Assembly (NCBI RefSeq): GCF_943737015.1
Contig: NZ_CALSFP010000001.1
Span: forward strand, 1,798,001-1,862,000
Source: Staphylococcus sp. Marseille-Q5304
GTDB taxonomy: Bacteria > Bacillota > Bacilli > Staphylococcales > Staphylococcaceae
Length of the DNA stretch: 64,000 bases
Direction: 5' to 3'
Shown: positions 1 to 8,567 of the stretch, piece after piece
Position numbering within the stretch: position 1 is the stretch's first letter
How the letters are laid out: each line of letters opens with the position of its first letter
Notes under the pieces: generated by a model
What the model saw: only the letters and a program-made list of their open reading frames with translations
Told to the model about the DNA's origin: nothing
Database searches by the model: none
Position numbers and translations under genes: made by a program

Positions 1-892
1 CAACTCTCATTAAATAATCTACAAATGTCTCAATCGTCGTTAAATTATTACTATCTTTATGCGTCATAGCTACAAAGTGAAGGAAATAATCAAACGGCGC
101 TCCAATTGTTACCATTTCTACCATACCACTTGCGATATAAGGATCGTCTTCTAACATTAACCTTGAGACAATACTTACACCTAATCCCTCAGATATTGTT
201 TTAATTAATACACTCGGATTGTTTGTTTTGAAAACAATTTTTAACGGGCCGTTTTTATCTTCAAAGTTCTTTAAGTTCTCATGATAAAAATTGCGATCAT
301 AAAGTACAAAAGGATATGGCTGTATCATTGATAAATCTACATTTTCTCGTAATGATAATTTTGACTTTTTCGGTACAATCAAACGAAAGTCTGTCGAAAT
401 ATTTAATGGGTAACTCGTTAATGTCTTAGCAAATGTTTCAGATTCACGTTTTCCTATTAATCCAATATCAACTTCATTGTTTTCCATCATTTTAATCACT
501 TTATCTTTATCACTTTCGAACACTTGAACTTCAATATGAGGGAAATCTTTCTTAAAAGCAGATAAAGCTTTAGGAATAATCTTATTAAATAACGTCGGTA
601 TCGTCGCAATTTTTAGAGATCCTGTTAGATTACTCTTTAACGAATCGACTTCTTGTAATAACTGTGTACGCGCATCTAAGATATCAATAATATATGGAAT
701 AATACGTTGACCAATTTCAGTTGCAAAAGTACCTCTTCTAGATCGCTCGAATAATTGGTACCCTAACTCAAATTCTAAAGCGCGCAAAGACTGGCTCATT
801 GCAGACTGGCTTACATGCATTTTATCAGCCGCTTGAATGATAGATTCCAATTCATATATCTTTTTTACATAGGTAAGTTGTTCAAAATTCAT
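1..892 (-). CDS. LysR-family transcriptional regulator (C-terminus cut by window edge)
   Basis: Reading leftwards from ATG at 890-892, the product begins with a winged helix-turn-helix of the LysR type (residues about 1-60, with SQSAMSQSLRALE as recognition helix and LFERSRRG as the wing). A periplasmic-binding-like effector domain follows and runs off the window edge, so the last residues and the stop are not visible. The RBS is GGAG about 8 nt before the ATG. It is divergent from the MFS transporter at 1010, the classic arrangement for a LysR regulator and its target, with a dyad at 943-962 between them. The effector cannot be read from the sequence. Confidence 0.9.
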   Translation of the reverse strand, partial: MNFEQLTYVKKIYELESIIQAADKMHVSQSAMSQSLRALEFELGYQLFERSRRGTFATEIGQRIIPYIIDILDARTQLLQEVDSLKSNLTGSLKIATIPTLFNKIIPKALSAFKKDFPHIEVQVFESDKDKVIKMMENNEVDIGLIGKRESETFAKTLTSYPLNISTDFRLIVPKKSKLSLRENVDLSMIQPYPFVLYDRNFYHENLKNFEDKNGPLKIVFKTNNPSVLIKTISEGLGVSIVSRLMLEDDPYIASGMVEMVTIGAPFDYFLHFVAMTHKDSNNLTTIETFVDYLMRV

Positions 893-942
893 ATTTAGCT
901 CCTTTATATAAGCTTTACTTATATTAATATCATTAATCTTAA

Positions 943-962
943 TTATACATAAGTATGCATAA
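943..962. promoter_or_regulatory. Imperfect palindrome between divergent lysR and MFS genes, candidate LysR operator
   Basis: TTATACATAAGTATGCATAA is an imperfect inverted repeat. It contains a T-N11-A-like core and lies where the -35 element of the MFS promoter should be, because TATAAT is at 968-973. That placement is usual for LysR activators. The palindrome and the -10 box are seen directly; the regulator assignment is inferred. Confidence 0.5.
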
Positions 963-1009
963 TTTATTATAATGAAAATATTCAATAAATGTAGGGGTGA
1001 TTCTGTTTT

Positions 1010-2191
1010 ATGAATGAAAAGTTATGGACGAAAGATTTTATTACAGTAACACTCGTTAATTTTCTAATGTATTTAATACATTATACTTTAATCGTTACAG
1101 TAACGACGTATGCAATTCATACGTATCATGCCTCAGAAAGTATGGGTGGTCTAGCAGCCGGCATCTTTATCATTGGGATGTTATTTGGCCGACTCTTATC
1201 CGGTCGATTTATCGATCATCTTAAGCCAAGAAAGGTATTGCTATACGGTATTATATTCTCAATTATTACCGTAGCACTTTATTATACAATTAATAGCTTA
1301 ACGATCTTAATGTTAGTCCGACTCATTCACGGCTTTGCATTTGGTATATCTTCTACAGCTACAGGTACCATTTCTTCACGTATTGTACCAGAAAAACGTA
1401 AAGGTGAAGGTATTGGCTACTATGCACTTAGTGTCACATTAGCTTCAGCTATCGGACCATTTTCAGGTATTATTTTAAGTCAACACTTAGGTTTTAAATC
1501 TATCTTTAATGTAAGTTTATTATGCATTGTATTATCACTTATATTAACTTTATTTATTAAAAATCTTCCAAAAACAACTAGTCTACAAAATGCACAACAA
1601 AGTCAACCTAAAGGTATTGATGCATTCATTCAACGAGAAGCGCTACCTATCTCTATCGTGGTAGCTTGTGTAGGTATTGCTTATTCAAGTGTACTATCAT
1701 TCTTGTCAGCTTATACTGAACAAATTAATTTAGCATCAATTTCTAGTTTCTTCTTCGTTGTTTATGCTGTAAGTACTTTTGTTACAAGACCATTTACTGG
1801 TAAAATCTACGATAAATTCGACGAAAACAAAGTAATGTATCCAGTGATGATTAGTTTCATCATAGGGTTATGCTTGCTAGGCATGACGCACACAAGCTGG
1901 TTATTACTTATTTCAGCAGTATTCATCGGTATAGGTTATGGTACGATTGTTCCTAGTGCACAAGCGATTGCAGTGCAACAATCACCTAAGAAAAATATTG
2001 GACTCGCAACTTCAACATTCTTTATGTTTGCTGACTTTGGTGCCGGCATCGGACCATTTGTATTAGGTATTATCATTCCACTCGTAGGCTATAGATTCTT
2101 ATATATCATTATGGGCATATTAGTACTGGTTTCAATCGGTCTTTACTACCTATTACATGGTAAAAATGTCCCGTATCAACACAATCATTAA
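1010..2191 (+). CDS. MFS transporter
   Basis: A 393-residue integral membrane protein with about 12 predicted hydrophobic helices in two halves, the usual length and layout of a major facilitator. The N-terminal half carries the MFS motif-A region between helices 2 and 3 (GRLLSGRFIDHLKPRK, residues about 61-76), and a central polar loop near residues 185-210 separates the halves. It probably works as an H+-coupled efflux carrier at the cytoplasmic membrane. The start has AGGGGTGA upstream. It is divergent from a LysR gene that probably controls it. The substrate is not identifiable from sequence alone. Confidence 0.85.
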   Translation: MNEKLWTKDFITVTLVNFLMYLIHYTLIVTVTTYAIHTYHASESMGGLAAGIFIIGMLFGRLLSGRFIDHLKPRKVLLYGIIFSIITVALYYTINSLTILMLVRLIHGFAFGISSTATGTISSRIVPEKRKGEGIGYYALSVTLASAIGPFSGIILSQHLGFKSIFNVSLLCIVLSLILTLFIKNLPKTTSLQNAQQSQPKGIDAFIQREALPISIVVACVGIAYSSVLSFLSAYTEQINLASISSFFFVVYAVSTFVTRPFTGKIYDKFDENKVMYPVMISFIIGLCLLGMTHTSWLLLISAVFIGIGYGTIVPSAQAIAVQQSPKKNIGLATSTFFMFADFGAGIGPFVLGIIIPLVGYRFLYIIMGILVLVSIGLYYLLHGKNVPYQHNH

Positions 2192-2197
2192 TCAACA

Positions 2198-2239
2198 AAA
2201 AAGCTGAGGTTTACGTACTAACGTAAACCTCAGCTTTTT
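2198..2239. terminator. Bidirectional Rho-independent terminator
   Basis: A perfect 19-bp stem (AAAAAGCTGAGGTTTACGT and its complement) with a 4-nt loop, A-rich on the left and T-rich on the right. It serves both the MFS gene (+) and the broken SRPBCC gene (-), which converge here. Confidence 0.9.
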
Positions 2240-2243
2240 GCGT

Positions 2244-2714
2244 TTATAAATCAAGTTGATTTTTAATTTCGTTTGTTACTTCATCAAAGTTGTAATTTTG
2301 TTGGTCAAGTGGTGAACCTTTTTCTACTAACTGCTGTATACTTTTCATATGAAATTGCCATCCTGTAAAATCAGCTGCAATATGTGGAAACTCGTGAGGT
2401 AAATGTTCTTCAAGTGTTATTTGAGTTGCACCTTGTATTTCAGCTAATACAAACTTCACAGTACCTTTATCCCACGTGAAACCTACTACCTTGTTTGGCT
2501 CGTAATGCGTGATTTCCATTTCTTGTCGAGTATCTTCCATATTAAATACCACTGTGCCACCAACTTCTTGGTCTTTAAATGACAATTGAGGGAACCATTG
2601 TTGTATCCCTTCAGTCGTACTTAAATAAGGAAATACCTGATCCGTAGTGGCATCAATATGTTATATGACATTTTGAGTGATACCTTGTTCGCCCTTCAAA
2701 TATTTTACTTCCAT
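2244..2714 (-). pseudogene. AHSA1/SRPBCC-domain protein, interrupted by an in-frame stop
   Basis: The full reading frame starts at ATG 2712-2714 behind AAGGAGTG and would give about 156 residues, the normal size of a START/AHSA1 (activator of Hsp90 ATPase-like) domain protein. Codon 18 (2661-2663) is TAA, between residues NVI and HIDATTDQVF. A CAA to TAA change would explain it. The remaining 139 codons are otherwise intact. The segment from 2585 downwards (113 residues, first internal Met) keeps recognisable family sequence (VVGFTWDKGTVKFVLAE, GWQFHMKSIQQL) but lacks the first strand and helix and has no evident RBS. Either a recent pseudogene or a sequencing error. The family binds hydrophobic ligands; its role here is unknown. 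Confidence 0.8.
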
Positions 2715-2820
2715 TACATTTACACTCCTTGATTTCATTATAAGGTTCACATCTACTCTATTAGGTTATTCCTTTTTACAAATTACACAAAACCTCTATA
2801 AAGAAATTTAGAAACAAAAA

Positions 2821-4185
2821 TTACTCATTCGTAGATTTAGATTTTTTCATCATAAACCAGTAAATAATGCCAAGTAAGATAAACCACAATGGAGATAGAA
2901 CTACGCCCATGCGTGTATCAGGTGCAATAAATAAAAGCACTAATACAAAGACAAAGAAGAGTTGTACCACTCTCGCACTATGAATACCTCCTGGTAATTT
3001 ATAATGGCTTTTTTTATGTTTTTCAGGATTATTCTTAATATATTTAATGTAAGCGTAAACGATAAACATCCATACAGCTACAAGTAAAATCGTTGATATC
3101 GCAGTTACATAGAAGAATACTTGCGTTGCGTTTGGTATAAAATAGTTCAGCAACACTGTAATCGATAGCAATAAACAAGTAACTAAAATGGAAATTACCG
3201 GTACCCCACGTTTATTTGTTTTCATTAAGTAACGGTTCGTCTGTTTTTTCTCGGATAAGCCATGTAGAATACGACTATTTGCGAAAATACCACTGTTACA
3301 AGCAGATGAGGCAGCTGTTAATACAACAAAGTTGATAACGCTTGTAGCAAAAGGAATACCAATAATTCCAAATAGACTAACAAATGGACTATCATTTGGA
3401 TCGATTGTATTCCAAGGCATAATCGTCATCATTACAGCTAAAGCACCAATATAAAATAATAATATTCTCACTGGAACACTATTAATTGCTTTAGGAATTG
3501 TTTTGTGAGGATCTTTCGTTTCCCCAGCTGTAATACCTAGCATTTCTAAGCCAGTAAATGAAAAGACTACCATCTGGAATGACATAAAGAAACCAGATGC
3601 CCCATGAGGGAAGAAACCATCATGTGAGACTAGATTACTTAAGCTAGTCTTACCATATGGCGTGTGAAATGCAAAGACAATCATCACTATTCCAATCACA
3701 ATAAGAAAGACGATTGTAATTACTTTAATAATAGAGAACCAAAATTCAAGTTCCCCGAATACTTTCGTACTTGTTAAATTAAGTAACATTAAAATTAATA
3801 CACACGATAGTGAAGTAATCCAGTTAGGTAAATCAGGTAACCAAAATTCTACATATTTTGCAACAGCGGTGATTTCTGCCATCCCTGAAGTAATCCAAGT
3901 TAGCCAATATGTCCACCCTGTCACAAATCCTGCAAATGGCCCTATTTCATCATGCGCAACATCTGCGAAAGTCTTATAACCTGTATTAGACAATAATACT
4001 TCGCCCATTGCACGCATAAATATAAATAGGAATAGACCTACAACAGTGTAAGTTAATAAGATCGAAGGCCCAGTAATACTTATAGATTGACCTGCCCCTA
4101 AGAAGAGACCTGTACCAATGGAACCACCAATGGCAATGAGTTGAACATGTCTGTTACTCAGCTCTCTGTTTAAACTATTCTGCAT
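2821..4185 (-). CDS. Amino acid permease, AAT/CycA-like (APC superfamily)
   Basis: 454 residues with about 12 hydrophobic helices and the N-terminal signature of the amino acid transporter family (RELSNRHVQLIAIGGSIGTG at about 8-27, followed by LFLGAG). The helix 6 region contains FSFTGLEMLGITAGET. It imports an amino acid with H+ across the cytoplasmic membrane. The sequence is closest to the CycA (D-serine/D-alanine/glycine) type, but substrate assignment within this family is unreliable. The start has GGGAG 6 nt upstream. It appears monocistronic. No clear terminator hairpin is visible in the AT-rich gap to the SRPBCC gene. Confidence 0.85.
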   Translation of the reverse strand: MQNSLNRELSNRHVQLIAIGGSIGTGLFLGAGQSISITGPSILLTYTVVGLFLFIFMRAMGEVLLSNTGYKTFADVAHDEIGPFAGFVTGWTYWLTWITSGMAEITAVAKYVEFWLPDLPNWITSLSCVLILMLLNLTSTKVFGELEFWFSIIKVITIVFLIVIGIVMIVFAFHTPYGKTSLSNLVSHDGFFPHGASGFFMSFQMVVFSFTGLEMLGITAGETKDPHKTIPKAINSVPVRILLFYIGALAVMMTIMPWNTIDPNDSPFVSLFGIIGIPFATSVINFVVLTAASSACNSGIFANSRILHGLSEKKQTNRYLMKTNKRGVPVISILVTCLLLSITVLLNYFIPNATQVFFYVTAISTILLVAVWMFIVYAYIKYIKNNPEKHKKSHYKLPGGIHSARVVQLFFVFVLVLLFIAPDTRMGVVLSPLWFILLGIIYWFMMKKSKSTNE

Positions 4186-4600
4186 CTAATTACTCCCATT
4201 CACTTTGTTTTAAAAAGCATTATTAAATGACTAAATAGTGTTTACAACCTCCTTTAATATGTAAACGACTATTTTGCATCATTTGAAAAAACTAAATTAA
4301 TGCTTTGTTGTATAATATTCTTTTTTTCAGAAAATTACAACTACTTTCAAAGTAAAAATGACTTAATTTCATAAAAATCTGTTGGGAATTTAGTCCAATT
4401 TCAATAATTTTTCTTTTCATTTTCTAGCATAGCCTTAAATCAAAAGACACAAATTTTTTTAAAAATCAACTAAAACATAAGTATTTTTTATAATATTAGA
4501 CTAAAGTTATAAATATTTGTAATCGCAAATTTAATTTTATATAATAAATCCATGCTACAGAGAAACAGAATAAAAGCTTGTAGTGAAAAGGTTGGTAAAG
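4186..4600. other. Gene-free intergenic region between divergent permease and desaturase genes
   Basis: About 415 bp of very AT-rich DNA. It holds the desaturase promoter at 4517-4545 and presumably the permease promoter, which I could not place. AAAGGAGG occurs on the minus strand near 4250 but no start codon follows in a usable frame. No other gene is seen. Confidence 0.6.
4517..4545 (+). promoter_or_regulatory. Sigma-A-type promoter for the desaturase gene
   Basis: TTGTAA (4517-4522), a 17-bp spacer and TATAAT (4540-4545), about 55 bp before the preferred ATG at 4601. No obvious DesR-type operator was recognised. Confidence 0.65.
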
Positions 4601-5608
4601 ATGGAAAAAGAAAAAAAGAAACAATTATTCAAAAATGTAAAGCCATTTGCGAAAACAAATCATAAAAAAAGTGCTATTCAAATAATGAATACATTATTAC
4701 CATTAGCGATAATACTCATAGCAAGTTTACTTTTATTTCAAATTCATTGGTCACTTGCAGTTATTAGCAGCATCATCGCTTCAATATTTTTAGTTCGAAC
4801 ATTCATTATATTTCACGATGCATGTCACGGCTCTTATTTGAAAAAGCAATCACATAATAAAATACTTGGTAACATTACAGGTTTCCTTACGTTTTTTCCA
4901 TATGAAAGATGGCGTAGAGAACATCTTATTCATCATGCCGGGAACGGTAATTTAGAAAAACGAGGAACTGGCGACATTTGGGTAATGACTGTCACTGAAT
5001 ATAGTGAAGCCACTAAGTTCAAACGTTTATGTTATAGAATATATCGTAATCCATTTGTGATGTTTGTCATTGGTCCATTCTTCTTAGTATTTGTATCAAA
5101 CCGCTTTAACGTGAAAGACGCAAAAATGAAAGAACGTATCAATACATGGGCTAATAACGTGCTATTGTTATTAGTGTACGGTGGCTTATTTTATTTGTTA
5201 GGTCCAGCTCAATTTTTAGCTGTATTCTTGCCTATGGTATTCATCTCAGGAATGATGGGTATTTGGTTGTTTTACATCCAGCATACTTTTGAAGATTCTT
5301 ATTTCGAAGAACCTTCTGAGTGGGACTATGTCAAAACTGCGATTGATGGCAGTTCATACTATAAACTCCCTAAATTTATGCAATGGGTAACAGGTAACAT
5401 CGGTTATCATCATGTACACCATTTAAATCCTAGAATTCCTAACTATGAATTAGAGACAACACATGAAAACGTCACACCATTGCAGCATGCAACTACGATT
5501 TCAATAGCTGAAAGTCTTAAATCGTTAAAATACAAATTATATGATGAAAGTCGTAAACGTTTTATTACTTTTAAAGAGTATACACGCCAATATAAAGCGA
5601 CTTATTAA
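4601..5608 (+). CDS. Acyl-lipid/fatty acid desaturase
   Basis: A membrane-bound di-iron fatty acid desaturase of about 335 residues. The three histidine boxes that ligate the iron are all present: HDACH (about 72-76), HLIHH (about 108-112) and HHVHH (about 270-274). Hydrophobic helices lie between them, near 30-70 and 150-215. It would insert a cis double bond into membrane lipid acyl chains using O2 and reduced ferredoxin or a similar donor. The frame can be extended to GTG at 4583, but only the ATG at 4601 has a purine-rich RBS (AAAAGG). Staphylococcal membranes are usually branched and saturated, so an intact desaturase is a notable accessory trait. It ends just before a repeat/terminator module. 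Confidence 0.88.
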   Translation: MEKEKKKQLFKNVKPFAKTNHKKSAIQIMNTLLPLAIILIASLLLFQIHWSLAVISSIIASIFLVRTFIIFHDACHGSYLKKQSHNKILGNITGFLTFFPYERWRREHLIHHAGNGNLEKRGTGDIWVMTVTEYSEATKFKRLCYRIYRNPFVMFVIGPFFLVFVSNRFNVKDAKMKERINTWANNVLLLLVYGGLFYLLGPAQFLAVFLPMVFISGMMGIWLFYIQHTFEDSYFEEPSEWDYVKTAIDGSSYYKLPKFMQWVTGNIGYHHVHHLNPRIPNYELETTHENVTPLQHATTISIAESLKSLKYKLYDESRKRFITFKEYTRQYKATY

Positions 5609-5626
5609 AGCAAATTAAAAAAGAGA

Positions 5627-5727
5627 GCGGGACAGAAATCTAATTCTCTAATAGAGGTTTCGCAGTCCCGCAAGTTGCCAAAGAGTCTGAGACACCTATT
5701 TTGTCTCAGACTCTCTTTTTATTTTTC
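5627..5727 (+). repeat. Dispersed 3'-end repeat module, copy 1 (short form), with terminator
   Basis: An outer hairpin with arms GCGGGAC (5627-5633) and GTCCCGC (5665-5671) encloses GGGACAGAAATC. It is followed directly by a terminator with stem AGAGTCTGAGACA (5682-5694) and its complement (5702-5714) and a T-tract. The same two-part structure occurs at 35317-35477 and 56884-56982 on the minus strand. It resembles the GGGACAGAAAT-containing intergenic repeats that accompany STAR elements in staphylococci. Here it ends the desaturase transcript. Confidence 0.8.
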
Positions 5728-5827
5728 ACATAAACCAATAAAAGTATAATATACGTCCCCTTACCCAAATAAGCGTGTTCCAATTTTCAAAATGTGGTTA
5801 TTATCGGGTTTTAGTTTTCAGACTTAT

Positions 5828-5856
5828 TTGAAATGTCCGACTATTAACTATATAAT
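5828..5856 (+). promoter_or_regulatory. Sigma-A-type promoter for the ureohydrolase-Nramp operon
   Basis: TTGAAA (5828-5833), exactly 17 bp, then TATAAT (5851-5856), about 28 bp before the ATG. Just upstream, AGTTTTCAGACTTAT partly matches the CodY consensus (about five mismatches), which is too weak to call. No known guanidine riboswitch motif was recognised in 5730-5880. Confidence 0.7.
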
Positions 5857-5884
5857 TGTTTTCAATAAAGGGGATGATTAAATT

Positions 5885-6829
5885 ATGAAACAAAATATTT
5901 ACGGTAATGTACCTTGCTTTTTAAATGGAAAAAACTTAACACAATCACAATCGTTAGATACAGATGTGATTGTGTACGGTGTCCCATTTGAAGGTGAAAG
6001 CACATGGGGTGACTATACAGGCGTTGAACTTGGCCCTAAGCAAATTAGAGTAAGTTCAGCCCGTTATAGTCAATATTTACCTGAACTTAATCACATAGAT
6101 ATTAGTGAGCATTTATCTTTAGGAGATGTTGGAGACGTTCCTTATATTGCGCATAATAACGAAGAAAGCTATAAAAATATTGAAGCATTTGCCAAAAAAC
6201 TATGGGAAAGTGAAAAATTCTTAGTCGGTTTCGGCGGAGAACACGGCGTCACATATCCAATTTTAAAAGCACTAACAAATACCGGCAAAAAAGTCGGTAT
6301 CATACATCTTGATGCACACTATGATAATATGCCTGATTATGAAGGCGAAATATATGCCCGTAATACACCTTTTATGCATTTATATAACACTGAAGGTATA
6401 CGAAATGAAAGTATTATTCACACAGGTATTCATGGACCACGTAATAAACCAGAAACAGGTCGTTATGCACAAGAAGCTGGTGCAGTAACGCTAACGATTA
6501 ATGACATTAGAAATGCGAATGATTTAAAACAATACGCACGTGACATTTACAAACAGGCAAGTCAAGATGTCGATGTAGTATATCTGACGATTTGTAGTGA
6601 TGTATTGGACTTCGCCTTTAACCCTGGTGGCCCGGTGGATGGTAATGGCCTCAGCTCTTATGAATTACTCACGATGATTTATGAATTCGCATCATTAGGT
6701 ATTTGTGGCATGGACTATGTAGAAGTTTATCCAATGAATGATGCAAACCAAAACTCAGCCCATTTCGTTTCAACTGCGGTATTATACGTCTTAGCTGGTC
6801 ATGTTGCTTATTTAAATAAAAATCAATAA
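5885..6829 (+). CDS. Ureohydrolase (arginase/agmatinase superfamily) with an altered metal site
   Basis: 314 residues with the ureohydrolase fold motifs: GGEHG (H120), HLDAHYD (D143, H145, D147) and the late VEVYP motif. In arginases and agmatinases the fourth motif is S-x-D-x-D, and both Asp residues bind the two Mn ions. Here it reads TICSDVLD, so the first Asp is Cys237 and only Asp239 remains. The family cleaves guanidino compounds to urea plus an amine (agmatine, arginine, formiminoglutamate, guanidine); the altered ligand set means the substrate and even the metal are uncertain. It lies 17 bp before an Nramp-family gene, probably co-transcribed. The RBS is AAAGGGG. Confidence 0.82.
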   Translation: MKQNIYGNVPCFLNGKNLTQSQSLDTDVIVYGVPFEGESTWGDYTGVELGPKQIRVSSARYSQYLPELNHIDISEHLSLGDVGDVPYIAHNNEESYKNIEAFAKKLWESEKFLVGFGGEHGVTYPILKALTNTGKKVGIIHLDAHYDNMPDYEGEIYARNTPFMHLYNTEGIRNESIIHTGIHGPRNKPETGRYAQEAGAVTLTINDIRNANDLKQYARDIYKQASQDVDVVYLTICSDVLDFAFNPGGPVDGNGLSSYELLTMIYEFASLGICGMDYVEVYPMNDANQNSAHFVSTAVLYVLAGHVAYLNKNQ

Positions 6830-6846
6830 TACGAGGAGTGATTACC

Positions 6847-8070
6847 ATGTTGAAAAACACGAGTAAACTGTTGAAGTCACTTGGACCTGGGATGATTATC
6901 ACTGCCTCATTTATTGGACCTGGTACCGTTACGACTATGTCTCAAAGTGGAGCCGGTTTCGGTTATAGCTTGTTATGGGCTGTACTATTTTCAATTATTG
7001 CAACAATTGTATTACAAGAAATGATTATTCGACTATCGCTCGTTACAAGAGAAGGCTTAGGCGAAGCAATTCAAGATTTATTTGCACATAAAGTCGGCAA
7101 ACTTATTCTCGTCTGCTTTACGTTGATCGCAGTAACAATTGGCTGCGCCGCTTATATTAGTGGAGACCTAATTGGTACTTCCTTAGGTGCTTCATATTTA
7201 CTTCATTTACCTGAACACGTCGTAGCCCCTATTATCGGACTAATTATTTTACTCATTGGTTTATTTGGGAACTATCAGATACTCGAAAAAATTATGATCG
7301 GTTTAATGGTAGTTATGGGCATTATTTTTATCACTACAATGATTATTATCCGTCCCGATGTTATTGGTATTCTCAAAGGGATTTTTATCCCTTCACTACC
7401 CGATGGATCATTGTTAACTGTAATCGCTTTAATCGGAACAACAGTCGTACCTTACAATTTCTTTATTCATTCAACTGCAGTTCATGAACGCTTCGATAGT
7501 ATTAAGGCGCTACGTTTCGCACGATGGGACACAATCATATCTATTTCAATCGGAGGAATTATCTCAGCAGCAGTACTTATTTCGGCTGCTAGATTAATGC
7601 ACGGAAAGAAAATCACAAGTGTTATCCAACTTGCTGAACCTCTGAAGCCATTATTAGGAGATGCTGCTCCTATCGCAATAAGTATCGGACTATTTGCTGC
7701 AGGTTTATCCTCTGCAATAGCCTCTCCAACTGGTGCTGCTGCGACGATTAGTAGTTTGTTAAAATGGGATAAAGGCATGAACAGCAAAAAATACAAAACC
7801 GTATTCGCCTGTATCATATTAATAGGTATGATTACCTCTGCATTAGGATTCGAACCATTGCAAGTACTTCTTGTCGCTCAAGCACTCAATGGCATTATCC
7901 TCCCAACGGTAGCTATTTTAATATTTATCATTATAAATAAAAAAGGACTCATGGGTTCTCATGCAAACAATATATGGTTAAATATCATTGGTGGTCTCGT
8001 CGTTCTCGTTGTTACATTTCTCGGTATTTATAGTTTAGTAGATGCAATCAATAACTTTATTCATGCATAA
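6847..8070 (+). CDS. Nramp-family transporter lacking the canonical metal-binding residues
   Basis: 407 residues with about 11 hydrophobic helices and clear Nramp/NRAMP-related sequence. In metal-transporting Nramps helix 1 carries DPGN and helix 6 carries MPH; here they read GPGT (24-27) and VPY (201-203). The Asp, Asn and Met side chains that bind the divalent ion are therefore all missing. The fold is an APC-type one, so a non-transition-metal or organic substrate is plausible. Coupling to the ureohydrolase just upstream suggests uptake of its substrate or export of its product, which is inference. The frame can be extended to GTG at 6838, but that codon lies inside the AGGAG RBS at 6834-6838, so ATG 6847 is used. 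Confidence 0.82.
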   Translation: MLKNTSKLLKSLGPGMIITASFIGPGTVTTMSQSGAGFGYSLLWAVLFSIIATIVLQEMIIRLSLVTREGLGEAIQDLFAHKVGKLILVCFTLIAVTIGCAAYISGDLIGTSLGASYLLHLPEHVVAPIIGLIILLIGLFGNYQILEKIMIGLMVVMGIIFITTMIIIRPDVIGILKGIFIPSLPDGSLLTVIALIGTTVVPYNFFIHSTAVHERFDSIKALRFARWDTIISISIGGIISAAVLISAARLMHGKKITSVIQLAEPLKPLLGDAAPIAISIGLFAAGLSSAIASPTGAAATISSLLKWDKGMNSKKYKTVFACIILIGMITSALGFEPLQVLLVAQALNGIILPTVAILIFIIINKKGLMGSHANNIWLNIIGGLVVLVVTFLGIYSLVDAINNFIHA

Positions 8071-8123
8071 TCGAAATGAAGTCATTTATCTTAATACAAC
8101 GATTTGAAGGTTGATACATTAAA

Positions 8124-8172
8124 AATAGCGTCCCAGATTACATTGGACATTGATGTAATCTGGGACGCTATT
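8124..8172. terminator. Long hairpin terminator between Nramp and lysR genes
   Basis: A perfect 20-bp stem (AATAGCGTCCCAGATTACAT, 8124-8143, with its complement at 8153-8172) and a 9-nt loop. The T-run (TTTTT) follows on the minus strand, so it suits the convergent lysR gene best but may act on both transcripts. Confidence 0.75.
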
Positions 8173-8567
8173 GATTTGAAGAGATATTGAACAATGAGGG
8201 GGATAAACAACCTGTGTCGTTTCAACTGTTTTGTATGTGATATAAATGTAAAAGCAGAATTAAACAGAGCGATACTAATATTCTGCGACTAACCTAAGAT
8301 AGTTATAAGACATTAACAATTTAAGATGGTATGAGAACTATATAAGTACTATAGCCTTTTCAATAATAGAGATACCATACAATAGCAGCATTATTTCAAT
8401 CGTCTCTGAAGTTTATATCATGGCTGCAATGCAATAATGGTTATGATTCGATTCAGAATTGAGAACCCCCTACAAGGTTATTAAATTATTTCTTCACCTA
8501 TGATAAAAATACATAGTTGGAATATATTATATTCGTTTAAGGCATGCTTTAAAATGTGGAACTTCCA
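8173..8567. other. Gene-free region
   Basis: About 395 bp between the terminator and the lysR stop. I see no reading frame with a credible RBS, no RNA fold I recognise and no repeat. It may be the remains of a lost gene, but nothing in it can be identified. Confidence 0.5.

Noticed and set aside
5810..5826. CodY box upstream of the ureohydrolase promoter
   Set aside because: About five mismatches to the consensus, which is expected by chance in such AT-rich DNA.
5730..5880. Guanidine riboswitch before the ureohydrolase
   Set aside because: None of the known guanidine-I, -II or -III motifs could be found; only a promoter and AT-rich leader are visible.
6669..6902. Minus-strand ORF of 77 aa over the ureohydrolase/Nramp junction
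   Set aside because: Antisense to two conserved genes, no RBS, no family resemblance.
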